Translations under genes and position numbers: made by a program | Shown: positions 36,872-47,022 of the stretch, in pieces | Layout of the letters: the number at the start of each line of letters is the position of its first letter | How positions within the stretch are numbered: the first letter of the stretch is position 1 | Assembly (NCBI GenBank): GCA_964439435.1 | Contig: CAYTOF010000001.1 | Location: 1-64,000, forward strand | Length of the DNA: 64,000 bases | Reading direction: 5' to 3' | From: CAYTOF01 sp964439435 | Lineage (GTDB): Bacteria; Bacillota; Clostridia; Oscillospirales; QAMX01 | The notes under the pieces: generated by a model | Told to the model about the DNA's origin: nothing | The model's input: the letters and a program-made list of their open reading frames with translations, nothing else | Database searches by the model: none

Positions 36872-37699
36872 TTGAAATCAGACAAATTTTCAATTATAAC
36901 TGCGCCAAGTGGCGCTTCTTTAATAGTTTGTGAGGATTTTAATAGGCACCCCGGCATTGTTCATGGATTTACCACCAGAAAAGGCGGTGTGAGCAAAGGC
37001 GTCTATGAAAGCCTCAACATGGGTGTGAACAGGGGAGATAAATCGGAAAACACAGACAAAAACTATGCGTTGCTTTCGAACGCTGTTGGATATGGCAGAG
37101 AGAAATTTTGCTTCACAAAACAGGTACACGGAGATAAAATCCGATACGCGGAACAAAAAGACCTCCTTTCCCCTGCTCATGCCGACAATGCCCATGAATG
37201 CGATGCACTCATGGCTGATTGCCCGGGCATTTTGCTGGTGGGCATCTTTGCCGACTGTGTCCCTATCCTTTTATTTGACCCGGTCAAAAATGTCTGTTCG
37301 GTTGTTCATGCCGGATGGAGAGGCACGGCACTGGGCATAGCGGCTAAAACAGTTGTGAAAATGGCAGATATGTATAAAAGCTGCCCCAAGGACATAGTAG
37401 CAGCAATAGGGCCCGCAATAATGCCCTGTTGTTTTTTGACTCATGAAGATGTGGTGGAGGCGATTTTGAAGGAGTATCCTGAGATTTTGCCTAAAAACGC
37501 AAAAAAAGCACAAGACGGCAGATATCACATAGACCTCAAAAGTATCAACGCGGAGCAGCTGTCCCTTGAGGGTGTTATGCAAATACATGTATCGCGCCAC
37601 TGCACATGTTGTGACGCAGAGCTGTTTTATTCACACAGGAGAGACGGAGCCTTGCGCGGCTCCATGGCCGCCGTTATCGGGCTAAAGGGGGCGGGCTGA
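36872..37699 (+). CDS. pgeF: Peptidoglycan editing factor / laccase-domain protein (YfiH family)
   Basis: A 275-residue member of the YfiH/PgeF (multicopper-type 'laccase-domain') family. Homologues are reported to remove misplaced amino acids from peptidoglycan precursors or to act on purine nucleosides. The zinc-site residues are visible: His in TKQVHGD (about residue 88), Cys in IFADCVPILLFD (about 129) and His in VVHAGWRGTA (about 146). The start is TTG with AGGAG seven bases upstream. It overlaps the next gene by one base. Confidence 0.9.
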   Translation: MKSDKFSIITAPSGASLIVCEDFNRHPGIVHGFTTRKGGVSKGVYESLNMGVNRGDKSENTDKNYALLSNAVGYGREKFCFTKQVHGDKIRYAEQKDLLSPAHADNAHECDALMADCPGILLVGIFADCVPILLFDPVKNVCSVVHAGWRGTALGIAAKTVVKMADMYKSCPKDIVAAIGPAIMPCCFLTHEDVVEAILKEYPEILPKNAKKAQDGRYHIDLKSINAEQLSLEGVMQIHVSRHCTCCDAELFYSHRRDGALRGSMAAVIGLKGAG

Positions 37700-39270
37700 T
37701 GCGCAAAATTAAATTTATAGCCGTTCCGGTCTTGATTGCAGCCCTTCTTCTCGGCGGATGTGATGTTCAAAACCCTGAGCCCGTGGATACGAAAAGCTCG
37801 CAGGAGACGGCTCAAACAGCCCTCATGCCACCGGACGCTTCGGTGAGCAGTCTCTTTGGGGTGGCATACAGCACGCAGCACGGAAACTTCAATCCCATTC
37901 TGGAACACCCAAGGATTGATGAGGCGCTGTATTCCCTTCTATACGACAGCCTTTTTAAAGATGACGGAGCTTATGGAACTGTGCCCGTGCTGTGTGAAAG
38001 CATAGAAATCAGTGGCACGGAAATCACCATCACCGTGAAAGAAAATGTTTTTTTTCATGACGGAGGCGTGCTCAGAGCCCAGGACGTTGTCTATTCGCTT
38101 AATATGGCAAGGAACAACGAAAAGTCGCTGTACAGACAAAGACTTTCGCCTATTGAAAACATATCCGTGCAGAGCAACAATGCGGTGCTTATAAACCTTT
38201 CAACCGCCAAAGGGGGAATAGAAAGACTCCTCGATGTGCCGATTATTCGCGTTGGCACCGGCATCTCCTCCGATGCGATCGGATGCGGAAGATATATGAC
38301 CATAAAAGACGAGGAGATGCTCTACCTTGTCCCCTATTCCTCTTGGCACGGAGGCATACCGAAGAACCCGACGCTATCACATATATTGATGACCCCGGTG
38401 CAAGATAAGGATGTGTTGATTTACGGTGTTGTTTCAGGCAACATTGATATCATCACAGTGGACAAGCTGCCGGAAAACGAACTCTTTCTCTATTCGGATG
38501 CGGATATATACCCTGTTGACACCCGCATATTTTATTATTTTGCCTTTAATGTCAGAAGGGTTCCGTCTGCGCTCCTGCGACAAGCCATTTCACTGACAAC
38601 AGACAGTGGGGCTTTGTGCGAGACCGCTTTCATGGGGCATATCACCCCCTCTTTTGGCATATACCCAAAGGACATGTTTTCGACAACGGAGCGTGAAAAC
38701 AAAACAAATCATACAAAAGCCCATGAACTCATGGTGAGAGCGGGGTACACGTTGTCCGGAGGACGCTATTGGAATGCAGTCGGTGAGGAACTCGAGTTGA
38801 GCGTTCTTACAAAAGACAGCGCGCACAATATAGCCGCAGCCAATGCCTTTGCGGAAAGCCTCCGAGAATTTGGCATAGTGACACAAACGGAAATAAAGTC
38901 CAAAGCCGAATACGACAAAGCAGTGAGAGAGGGCAAATTCGACATCTATCTCGGAAATGCTGAAGTAGGCCCGGATTATGACTTTTCCTTTTTGCTTTCC
39001 GGCAGAGGAATTGGCAACTACTCCAACTTTTCCGATGCGGGACTTGGCGGATTGCTTACGGGTTTTGCCGAAGCCGGCATAGGACAGGGTCAACTGCTCG
39101 CAAGGCAGATAGAAGAGCAAATCAAAGAGCATGCACCGATCATCCCGATTGGCTATAAAGTCGAGTATGTTTATGTTGGCAGAAAGTACAGACTCAAAGA
39201 CATAAAAGTAACCGCCGGTGATGTTTTTTACAATGTGTTTGAGTGGCAATCCGGAATAAAACATCCTTAG
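37699..39270 (+). CDS. Family 5 ABC-transporter solute-binding lipoprotein
   Basis: A 523-residue extracellular binding protein of the oligopeptide/nickel family (SBP_bac_5). The signal peptide ends in LLGGC (Cys at about residue 21). Typical segments are GVAYSTQHGNFNP, ITITVKENVFFHDGGVLRAQDVVYSL (early domain) and the C-terminal IPIGYKVEYVYV. No permease or ATPase genes are adjacent, so it is an orphan. It sits between pgeF and the SbcD-like gene in a tight run; peptidoglycan peptide uptake is only a guess. Confidence 0.88.
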   Translation: MRKIKFIAVPVLIAALLLGGCDVQNPEPVDTKSSQETAQTALMPPDASVSSLFGVAYSTQHGNFNPILEHPRIDEALYSLLYDSLFKDDGAYGTVPVLCESIEISGTEITITVKENVFFHDGGVLRAQDVVYSLNMARNNEKSLYRQRLSPIENISVQSNNAVLINLSTAKGGIERLLDVPIIRVGTGISSDAIGCGRYMTIKDEEMLYLVPYSSWHGGIPKNPTLSHILMTPVQDKDVLIYGVVSGNIDIITVDKLPENELFLYSDADIYPVDTRIFYYFAFNVRRVPSALLRQAISLTTDSGALCETAFMGHITPSFGIYPKDMFSTTERENKTNHTKAHELMVRAGYTLSGGRYWNAVGEELELSVLTKDSAHNIAAANAFAESLREFGIVTQTEIKSKAEYDKAVREGKFDIYLGNAEVGPDYDFSFLLSGRGIGNYSNFSDAGLGGLLTGFAEAGIGQGQLLARQIEEQIKEHAPIIPIGYKVEYVYVGRKYRLKDIKVTAGDVFYNVFEWQSGIKHP

Positions 39271-39283
39271 GGGAGGTTGAGCT

Positions 39284-40408
39284 GTGATAAAGATAGTGCA
39301 ATTTGGCGACTTGCATTTGGACGGAGCCCTTGAAAACTCCAAAGCGCAAACAGCAAAACTCAGACGTCTTGGAGCCAGAAAGCTCTTGCAAGATGCAATT
39401 TCATATGCAAATCGCGCAGAGGCTGATATAATTTTATGCACGGGAGATATATTTGACAACCTGACTCCGTATTTGGAAACACAGACAGCTGTGACGGAGG
39501 CATTCGCCCAAACGGAAATTCCTATATTTGTCACACCTGGCAACCATGACTATTACAGCTTGTCCTCTCCGTGGCATGAACTTCGCTTCAGTGACAATGT
39601 CCACATATTTAAAAGCCAACACCCCGAGAGCGTGGTGCTTGAAGAGCTTGGGGTGTGTATAACCGGCATGGCAAGCACACAAGCCAAACAGGCGATGCGT
39701 CCGCTCAAGGATTTCACGGCGCCGGAGGGTTGCCTTAACATTCTCATCTCCCATGGGGATCTCACCTCATCGGAAACCGATTACTTTGCTTTCTCCAAAG
39801 AGGAGATTGGCAAGGCAGGGTTTGTCTATGTGGCTTTGGGACATGCCCATGCATTCAAAGCAGAACATTTTGAAAACACCCTTATTGTCCAAAACGGCAG
39901 CATGGAGGGGCGCGGATACGATGAGCCGGGCGAAAAGGGCCTGGTTTTTGCGACGATATCGCCATCTTTAACCAAGGCGGAACTTGTGCCGCAGGAGGGT
40001 AGCAGATGTGTGCGCACAGAGTTGGACATATCAGGCTTGGATTTTGCGGAGATAATCAAAAGACTTAAAAGAGCCTCGCCTTACGGTCCTTCCCGTACGG
40101 TCCTCCGTGCAAGGCTTTTCGGAAACGGAGAGGTTGATGCGAAAGCCATAGCCGACGAAATGGATGATCATTTGGCCTTCAAATTGGTGTCGGATGTGAA
40201 CCTGTACAGAGAAGCGGATATGGAAATGGGAATCGATGAGAGTGGCCTTTCAGGAGATTTTGTCGCCAAGATGAAAGTGAAAATAGCGGCGGCCAAGGAC
40301 GAAGAGGAGAGGCAGATACTGGAAAAGGCGTTGAAATACGGTCTTTTGGCTCTGCGCGGAGCCGAACAGCCGCATTTTATAAAGGAGGCGGGCATCGATG
40401 CGATATAA
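39284..40408 (+). CDS. Metallophosphoesterase, SbcD/YhaO-like
   Basis: A 374-residue nuclease-type phosphoesterase. The metal-binding motifs appear in order: GDLHLDG (about residues 7-13), GDIFDN (about 57-62), GNHDYY (about 86-91), SHGD (about 156-159) and GHAHA (about 186-190). In Bacillus the matching pair is YhaO/YhaN, similar to Mre11-Rad50. It starts with GTG, with GGGGAGG upstream. It overlaps the ATPase gene by 11 bases, strong evidence that the two products form a complex. Confidence 0.9.
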   Translation: MIKIVQFGDLHLDGALENSKAQTAKLRRLGARKLLQDAISYANRAEADIILCTGDIFDNLTPYLETQTAVTEAFAQTEIPIFVTPGNHDYYSLSSPWHELRFSDNVHIFKSQHPESVVLEELGVCITGMASTQAKQAMRPLKDFTAPEGCLNILISHGDLTSSETDYFAFSKEEIGKAGFVYVALGHAHAFKAEHFENTLIVQNGSMEGRGYDEPGEKGLVFATISPSLTKAELVPQEGSRCVRTELDISGLDFAEIIKRLKRASPYGPSRTVLRARLFGNGEVDAKAIADEMDDHLAFKLVSDVNLYREADMEMGIDESGLSGDFVAKMKVKIAAAKDEEERQILEKALKYGLLALRGAEQPHFIKEAGIDAI

Positions 40409-42662
40409 AAAATTGTCGGGAACATTTGGTGTTGCCGCCTCCCCTTTGGAACTTAAAGATGGCTTGAACGTCGTTTTAGCACCGAATGAATGGGGGAAAA
40501 CCACACGCTGTGCGATGATTCTATCTGTTTTATACGGTGTCAGCACCTCGGACCGAGCCAGAGAGGGATATATCCCCGACAAGATAAAATATCAGCCTTG
40601 GAGCGGGAAACCCATGACCGGCACTTTGGAGATGGAGTATAAAGGGCGCGAGATTTTGATAAGCCGCGAAACAAGACGCGCCGACAGACCCATGCAGGTA
40701 TTTAAAGCCATCTACACGGACACCGGCGAAGATGTCGGATTTGCAAGCGCGATGACCGTAGGCGAGGAGATGACCGGTGTCTCTGCGGATGCATTTTCTC
40801 GCAGCGTTTTCTGTTCCGGAGAATCCATGGCTGTGCAAAACAGCGAGGAGTTGGAAAGCAAAATAAATGCCATAGCGGGCACAGGTGATGAGGAGATTTC
40901 TGCCACCGCCATCATGAGGACACTGAGCGAGTGGGGAGCTGAGTTGGAAAGCCGCAGGGGCAGTGCTATAATCCCAAAACTCCAAAATGAAATCAGAGAC
41001 ATCGAAAACGACATTGTAAAGATAGAGACAATAAATGCGCAGATAATGGAGGTTTCCTCCCGTATCCAAGTTCAAAAGGAGCTTGTTTTAAAAAACGAAG
41101 AGCAACAAAGGCGAGCGAAACTTGCCAAACAGGTGCAGGAGTTGAAAAAAATCGAGGATGCCGAGAAGGAATTGGAGAGTGCCCGAGAAAGATACGAGAT
41201 GTATGTGCGGGAAGAAAACCTTCACGGTGCGAGAGCTGATGCGAAAAAAGTCGCACATGCCTTGGATAAGTATCGTTTCGCTCAAGGACGGCGTGCCGAC
41301 TATGAAATTGCCAAGGCGGAGAGTTTTCAAGCAAGGCTTTTGGCACAGGAAAACCTGCTTTTGGGCAATCTTGCGATATTCGAAGGCTGTGAACCCGAAT
41401 ATGCCGTTGAGACGGCACGGCGCGAATATGACGAATGCCAAAGGCTGTCAAAGAGCAAGCCAAGCACCATATATCCCGTGATTGCAGTAATTTGTGCTCT
41501 TCTCGGAGTCGGTATACTGCTCATCCCCGATATACACAGAGCTATCAAAACAGTGTTTTCATTGCTTTTGTTTTTCGGAGCGGCAATATTTACCTTTGGC
41601 ACCGTCCGCAACATACTGGGCACATTGCGCGGGAGAAAAGCCGGACAAAAAATGCTGGAAAAATACGATGCGAGGGCACCTGAACAGATCTTGACAAGAG
41701 CAAAGGAATATGAAGGCGTGTATTCCGAGACAAAAGCCAGGCGCGAGGCTGAAAACCACAAAGAAAGAGCAGAAAGTGAAGCCAAGGACAGGCTGATGTT
41801 TTCGGAAAAAGCCGCGGCAGATGCGGCGGCAAGCCTCGGCATGGAGTTGGAAGAAAGCCCCGAAGAAGTCTTTTCTGAGTTGTTGCAAAAGATTGAGCAG
41901 CTCTCAAAACTTCGCGCAGAGGTTGAAACAGCGGAGACAAGGCTCAAAGCTCTGGAAAGCATGGTTGATATAGAAACGCTGAGAACCGCCGCAAAAGAAG
42001 CACAGACTTGGGGAAATGAGTCCGTGCCCCTTGAAAAAGAGATTAAAGCTCAATATGAAAGCTCAAAAAATGAGCTTTCCAAGACAGAGGCTGAAAAAGA
42101 AAGACTGGTGGGCAGGCTTGAAGGTTACAGTGACATCGGCAGCTTAAAAGCTGAGTTGGAAGAAAAGCAGGACTTGGCAGCAGCTCTCAAAAAAGAAAAA
42201 GCCGCAATAGACGCGGCCGGCGAAGTTTTAAAGGAAAGCGCCAAGGAGTTGGCAGGGAGACTCACTCCTTCCATAACCAAGAGAGCGACGGAGCTGTTTG
42301 CTGAGCTCACAGGGCAAAAGTACGAGAGGCTCCTGCTGGACAAGGATTTTTCAGCCCATGTTTTTGAAAAAGGTGAAGAACAGATGCGACAGCTGCTGTA
42401 TCTTAGCCGAGGGGCCCATGATCAGATCTATCTTTCCGTACGCATTGCTCTTTCTGAGGTGCTCTTTGAAGATGAGCTTCCGCCTCTGGTGCTAGACGAT
42501 GTGTTGCTGGGATTTGACGATGAGCGTGCGGAAAATGCCATGAATGTACTTGCCAAGATGGCACAAGTGCGCCAGATCATCATTTTTACATGCAGAGAAC
42601 GGGATGTGAGGATCTCAGAGAAACACCGGGCAAATATTATTAAGGTAAAAGGTGATATTTAA
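40398..42662 (+). CDS. SbcC/YhaN-like AAA ATPase with central membrane segments
   Basis: A 754-residue Rad50-like ATPase. The N-terminal P-loop reads APNEWGKTT (about residues 31-39), an odd Walker A. Coiled-coil arms lie at about 190-330 and 420-610. Walker B is LVLDDVLLGFDDE (about 697-709). Two hydrophobic segments at about residues 358-405, where SbcC would carry a zinc hook, suggest a membrane anchor; no CxxC hook is seen. YhaN-type proteins share this feature. Partner of the upstream phosphoesterase; probably acts in DNA end processing near the membrane (inference). Confidence 0.88.
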   Translation: MRYKKLSGTFGVAASPLELKDGLNVVLAPNEWGKTTRCAMILSVLYGVSTSDRAREGYIPDKIKYQPWSGKPMTGTLEMEYKGREILISRETRRADRPMQVFKAIYTDTGEDVGFASAMTVGEEMTGVSADAFSRSVFCSGESMAVQNSEELESKINAIAGTGDEEISATAIMRTLSEWGAELESRRGSAIIPKLQNEIRDIENDIVKIETINAQIMEVSSRIQVQKELVLKNEEQQRRAKLAKQVQELKKIEDAEKELESARERYEMYVREENLHGARADAKKVAHALDKYRFAQGRRADYEIAKAESFQARLLAQENLLLGNLAIFEGCEPEYAVETARREYDECQRLSKSKPSTIYPVIAVICALLGVGILLIPDIHRAIKTVFSLLLFFGAAIFTFGTVRNILGTLRGRKAGQKMLEKYDARAPEQILTRAKEYEGVYSETKARREAENHKERAESEAKDRLMFSEKAAADAAASLGMELEESPEEVFSELLQKIEQLSKLRAEVETAETRLKALESMVDIETLRTAAKEAQTWGNESVPLEKEIKAQYESSKNELSKTEAEKERLVGRLEGYSDIGSLKAELEEKQDLAAALKKEKAAIDAAGEVLKESAKELAGRLTPSITKRATELFAELTGQKYERLLLDKDFSAHVFEKGEEQMRQLLYLSRGAHDQIYLSVRIALSEVLFEDELPPLVLDDVLLGFDDERAENAMNVLAKMAQVRQIIIFTCRERDVRISEKHRANIIKVKGDI

Positions 42663-42665
42663 AAT

Positions 42666-44471
42666 ATGCGTGATATGACAAAAATCAGAAACTTTTCAAT
42701 CATTGCCCATATTGACCACGGCAAATCCACCTTGGCCGACAGGTTGTTGGAAGCCTGTGCCGCCGTCCAAGCTCGAGATATGACGGAGCAGTTGTTGGAC
42801 GACATGGACCTTGAGCGTGAGCGAGGTATTACCATAAAAGCACACGCAGTCAATATGAAATACAAGGCAAAAGACGGTCAGGAATATGAGTTGAATTTAA
42901 TTGACACGCCGGGTCATGTGGACTTCAGCTATGAGGTTTCGAGATCCTTGCGTGCCTGTGAAGGAGCTCTGTTGATTGTGGACGCGGCACAAGGGGTGGA
43001 AGCCCAGACCTTGGCAAACAGCTATCTTGCCATAGATGAGGGGCTGGAGATTTTACCTGTGATAAACAAGATCGACCTTGCCGCTGCGGACCCGGAAAGA
43101 GTAAAGCATGAGATTGAGGAGATTCTCGGCATACCCGCCCAGGATGCGCCGACAATCTCGGCAAAACAAGGATTGAATATAGAAAGCGTATTGGAGCGCA
43201 TCATCACCGACATCCCAAGTCCCAAGGGAGATGCGGATGCCCCGCTCAGCGCATTGATCTTTGACAGTGAATACGACAGTTACCGCGGTGTAATTGTGTT
43301 TTTGCGTGTGTTTGACGGTGTCATGCGTGCCGGAGATGAGATCAGAATGATGGACACGGGAAAAGAATTCAACATCATCGAGGTGGGCAGATTGCTGCCC
43401 AAGGGATATGCCCCCTGCGATGCGCTTATGCCCGGCGATGTCGGATATATGAGCGCCGGCATAAAAAATGTGCGTGACACCGCGGTGGGCGACACGATCA
43501 CATCCGTGGCAAACCCTGCTCCAAAGGCCCTTCCGGGTTATCGCAAGGTTTTGCCCATGGTGTTTTCCGGCGTATACCCTGCAGATGGGGCGAAATACCC
43601 CGACTTGCGCGAAGCTCTTGAGAAGCTGCGCCTAAACGATGCGGCATTTTCCTTTGAACCGGAGTCTTCGGCTGCCCTTGGTTTTGGTTTTCGATGCGGG
43701 TTTTTGGGGCTTTTGCATATGGAAATAATTCAGGAGCGCATTGAGCGTGAATATGGCATTGAGATCATCGCGACTGCGCCCAGCGTCATATACAAGGTGA
43801 TGCTGACAAACGGGGAAGAACATGTGATAGACAACCCGCAAAATTATCCGGATCCGTCTTTGATCGAATATTCAAGTGAGCCTTTTGTGAAAGCGTCGAT
43901 TATGACTCCGACGGAGCATGTGGGCAATATCATGGAACTGTGCCAGGAGAGACGGGGCATACACAAAGGACTTGACTATATCGACTCCGACCGCATGGAA
44001 GTGCGCTATGAGCTACCCCTCAACGAGATTATATATGACTTTTTTGATGCTTTGAAGTCTCGAACCAAGGGATATGCCTCATTGGATTATGAGATGCTGG
44101 AATACCGCCGCTCAAACCTTGTGAAACTCGACATCTTGCTCAAAGGTGAGGTGGTGGACGCGCTTTCCTTTATCGTCCATGCGGACAAGGCCTATTCAAG
44201 GGGCAGGCGCATCGCGGAAAAACTGAAAGACAACATTCCGCGACAGATGTTTGAAATCCCGGTACAGGCTGCAATCGGCGGCAAAATCATAGCAAGGGAG
44301 ACAATCAAAGCCCTGAGAAAGGATGTCCTTGCAAAGTGCTATGGCGGGGATATCACACGGAAGAAAAAACTGCTTGAAAAACAAAAAGAAGGCAAGAGAA
44401 AAATGCGCAGCATGGGCAGCATAAGTCTGCCGCAAGAGGCCTTTATGGCGGTGCTCAAGTTGGATGAATAG
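42666..44471 (+). CDS. lepA: Elongation factor 4 (LepA)
   Basis: A ribosome-associated GTPase that acts on stalled or mistranslocated ribosomes. GTPase motifs are AHIDHGKST (about residues 14-22), DTPGHVDF (about 81-88), NKIDL (about 135-139) and SAKQG (about 164-168). The 601-residue length and C-terminal [20 protein letters not shown] and [15 protein letters not shown] are characteristic of LepA rather than EF-G. The 3' end overlaps hemW by 8 bases. Confidence 0.98.
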   Translation: MRDMTKIRNFSIIAHIDHGKSTLADRLLEACAAVQARDMTEQLLDDMDLERERGITIKAHAVNMKYKAKDGQEYELNLIDTPGHVDFSYEVSRSLRACEGALLIVDAAQGVEAQTLANSYLAIDEGLEILPVINKIDLAAADPERVKHEIEEILGIPAQDAPTISAKQGLNIESVLERIITDIPSPKGDADAPLSALIFDSEYDSYRGVIVFLRVFDGVMRAGDEIRMMDTGKEFNIIEVGRLLPKGYAPCDALMPGDVGYMSAGIKNVRDTAVGDTITSVANPAPKALPGYRKVLPMVFSGVYPADGAKYPDLREALEKLRLNDAAFSFEPESSAALGFGFRCGFLGLLHMEIIQERIEREYGIEIIATAPSVIYKVMLTNGEEHVIDNPQNYPDPSLIEYSSEPFVKASIMTPTEHVGNIMELCQERRGIHKGLDYIDSDRMEVRYELPLNEIIYDFFDALKSRTKGYASLDYEMLEYRRSNLVKLDILLKGEVVDALSFIVHADKAYSRGRRIAEKLKDNIPRQMFEIPVQAAIGGKIIARETIKALRKDVLAKCYGGDITRKKKLLEKQKEGKRKMRSMGSISLPQEAFMAVLKLDE

Positions 44472-45585
44472 TCTTGGTATATATGTGCACATTCCGTTTT
44501 GTGCTTCAAAATGCGATTATTGTGACTTCTATTCCTATAGAGCAGGCCGAAGTGAAAAAAAGGACTACGCAAAGGCGCTTAAAAAACGGATAACAGAAGC
44601 CGGTGTCTTTGTGAAAAATCATCTCATAGACAGCATCTATTTTGGAGGGGGCACCCCGACAAGTCTTGGCGCAAAGACCCTCTGCGATATCCTTGCGGCG
44701 ATTTTGGCGCACAATGTAAAGGACGGGGCAGAAATATCTCTGGAGGCCAACCCCGGGACTGTCGACGAGGAAAAACTTTTAACCCTGCGTGAAGGCGGCT
44801 TCAACCGCATCTCCTTTGGTATGCAATCAGCAATAAAAGAAGAGCTGCACGCTCTCGGCAGGACACACAGCCACGAAGATACGGTTTTAGCCGTGAGAAG
44901 TGCCGAGGCCGCAGGGTTTGACAATATAAGTCTTGACATAATGCTGGGCTTGCCAAATCAAACGGTTGAGAGCTTGAAAAAAACTCTGGATGCCGCCCTT
45001 ACGCTGCCTTTGCAGCATATCTCTGCCTATTGCCTCAAAGTTGAACTCGGCACTCCTCTGGCATTGCGGCAAAAACTTGAGATCCCAAGTGAAGATGAGA
45101 TAGCGACACTCTATGAATTTTGTTGTGAAACCCTTGAAAAAGCAGGCTTTTTGCACTACGAGATCTCCAACTTCGCTCTGCCCGGGTTTTTGTGTGCCCA
45201 CAATATGAAGTATTGGAAGCTGTGTCAGTATCTGGGGTTTGGCCCGGGAGCGCATTCGCTTTTTGACAACAAGAGGTTTTATTTTGAGCGAGACACCGCA
45301 GCCTATGCAGATTATGTGGGCTTCGATGCGCTCCATGGGGCCCTGGAGGAGGAATTTGATGCGCAAAGTGAGGAGATTATGCTCTCACTTCGCCTCTCCG
45401 AGGGGATAAGCAAAGAGAGACTCCAAAGCTTTGGTGCGGCCTCCCGAGACATAATGGTGTTCTTGGAAGAGCTTGTAAAGACGGGATATGCGAAGAGGAC
45501 ATCTGACGGATGGAGACTCTCGCGTCAAGGATTTTTGATTTCGAATACAATCATCACGCAGATTTTAGATATTTTAATCAAATAA
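44464..45585 (+). CDS. hemW: Radical SAM heme chaperone HemW
   Basis: A 373-residue radical SAM protein of the HemW group, which binds heme and passes it to target proteins. The Fe-S motif CASKCDYC (about residues 13-20) is close to the start, after [15 protein letters not shown] (about 60-68) and the C-terminal HemN-like domain follow. The overlap with lepA is the usual lepA-hemW arrangement; hrcA-grpE-dnaK, often next in Bacillota, are absent here. Confidence 0.93.
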   Translation: MNSLGIYVHIPFCASKCDYCDFYSYRAGRSEKKDYAKALKKRITEAGVFVKNHLIDSIYFGGGTPTSLGAKTLCDILAAILAHNVKDGAEISLEANPGTVDEEKLLTLREGGFNRISFGMQSAIKEELHALGRTHSHEDTVLAVRSAEAAGFDNISLDIMLGLPNQTVESLKKTLDAALTLPLQHISAYCLKVELGTPLALRQKLEIPSEDEIATLYEFCCETLEKAGFLHYEISNFALPGFLCAHNMKYWKLCQYLGFGPGAHSLFDNKRFYFERDTAAYADYVGFDALHGALEEEFDAQSEEIMLSLRLSEGISKERLQSFGAASRDIMVFLEELVKTGYAKRTSDGWRLSRQGFLISNTIITQILDILIK

Positions 45586-45686
45586 GGGATATTTCCTATT
45601 TGCTTTGGAAAATGTGTGGGCGAAGACCGTAAGTATTTGTATGGAAACCAGCGGGCATGGATCCAAATGAATATAGGATGAGTAAA

Positions 45687-46145
45687 ATGAAAAAAATTAT
45701 ATCATTTAGTCTTATAATATTAGTATGTATGTTTATTCTTATGAGCTGCACAACAAAATCTTTACCAACATCAGTTTTAGGAGAATGGACTTTAGAAACA
45801 ATTACTAATACGAGCGAAGATAAAAAGGGGGAAATTATAACTGTTGGAAAAGCATATAGTAGCTTTGATGATTTTAATGGTGATAAAAAGGATTCATCGG
45901 CTCTATTTAACGAAAATGGAACTTTCGAGATATTTGGCTTGAAAGAAAGCTTTAATGGAAGTTATTCTATAGATAAGGAACTTAGCACTAAAGATGCAAC
46001 CGCAATCAATCTGGATATAGATGATAAAACCAAAATAATAGCTACTTATGGGATAAGGCAATATCAAAATGATAAGGAAGTAGATTCTTTGATATTCACT
46101 CTAGATGAAAAGACATATTCTTTTATTAAATCAGCAACTAATTAA
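45687..46145 (+). CDS. Small AT-rich lipoprotein of unknown function
   Basis: I do not recognise this 152-residue protein. It has a signal peptide with lipobox FILMSC (Cys at about residue 20), then a lipocalin-like pattern GEWTLETI...FNENGTFEIF...FNGSYSID, typical of small secreted beta-sheet domains (DUF5640/lipocalin-like), which is inference. The gene is visibly far richer in A+T than its neighbours, suggesting recent acquisition. I start at the ATG at 45687; two in-frame ATGs upstream have poorer spacing. Confidence 0.78.
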   Translation: MKKIISFSLIILVCMFILMSCTTKSLPTSVLGEWTLETITNTSEDKKGEIITVGKAYSSFDDFNGDKKDSSALFNENGTFEIFGLKESFNGSYSIDKELSTKDATAINLDIDDKTKIIATYGIRQYQNDKEVDSLIFTLDEKTYSFIKSATN

Positions 46146-46249
46146 AAGATATTATAATAAAAAGCTGCTCAATTTTACAAAACAAAGTTATTTTCAAAGC
46201 AACTATAGTCTTTAAACTATGACTTTATTATGTGTGGGAGGGTGTAAAC

Positions 46250-46939
46250 TTGAAGCGATCAGAGATAAACGCGGCGATAGATTGGGCAAAGGCACTGGCA
46301 GAGCGCATGGGATTTGCTTTGCCGCCCTTTGGTCACAGGACTCCTGCAGAGTGGCATGGAGTAAAGGACGAAGATGAGATCAAGGAGCTAATGTTGGGTT
46401 GGGACGTGACGGACTTTGGATTGAATGAGTTCGAAAAAACGGGAGCTGTTCTCTTTACGCTGCGCAACGGAGATACTGCCGGACGGGGAACACCATATGC
46501 CGAAAAACTGCTGATGTTCTTGCCCGGCCAAGGACTGCCCTTTCACTATCATGTTTACAAAACCGAAGACATCATAAATCGGGGAGGGGGTATTCTCTGC
46601 GCAACGCTGTACAATGCAAATCGCGATAAAATGCTCCCTCACGGGGCCTTTGAGACGGACAATCTCACCGATGTGACTGTCTATACCGACGGAAAGAAAA
46701 ACATCCTGCCGGCCGGGGGCACTCTAAAAATCGAGCCCGGAGCCTCTGTGACACTGCGCCCATATATGTATCATGCGCTTTATGCCGATAAAGAGGGCGG
46801 CGAGTTGTTGGCGGGGGAGGTCTCCTCGATAAACGACGACAAAACGGACAATTATTTTCTAAAAGCTCTGCCGAGATTTGCCCGCGTGAAGGAAGATGCG
46901 GAAATATTATATTATCTTGCAAACGAATATCCCGGATAA
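46250..46939 (+). CDS. D-lyxose/D-mannose isomerase (cupin type)
   Basis: A 229-residue cupin sugar isomerase. Metal ligands appear as two His and a Glu in PFHYHVYKTEDI (about residues 96-107) and a His in YMYHALYADKE (about 171-181). The enzyme interconverts D-lyxose with D-xylulose and D-mannose with D-fructose. I start it at a TTG (46250) with GGGAGGG upstream at good spacing; a GTG 18 bases earlier overlaps that site. It has no sugar kinase or transporter next to it. Confidence 0.85.
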   Translation: MKRSEINAAIDWAKALAERMGFALPPFGHRTPAEWHGVKDEDEIKELMLGWDVTDFGLNEFEKTGAVLFTLRNGDTAGRGTPYAEKLLMFLPGQGLPFHYHVYKTEDIINRGGGILCATLYNANRDKMLPHGAFETDNLTDVTVYTDGKKNILPAGGTLKIEPGASVTLRPYMYHALYADKEGGELLAGEVSSINDDKTDNYFLKALPRFARVKEDAEILYYLANEYPG

Positions 46940-46943
46940 ACAC

Positions 46944-47005
46944 ATATACCCCACATTGTTCAAAGGGTCACATTTAAAAGTCGCCCTGTGCAATGTGGGG
47001 TATAT
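46944..47005. terminator. Bidirectional terminator, long-loop hairpin
   Basis: ATATACCCCACATTG (46944-46958) and its exact complement (46991-47005) enclose 32 bases with a further AGGG/CCCT pairing. It lies between convergent genes. Confidence 0.65.
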
Positions 47006-47022
47006 ATATGAAAGGCATTGAT

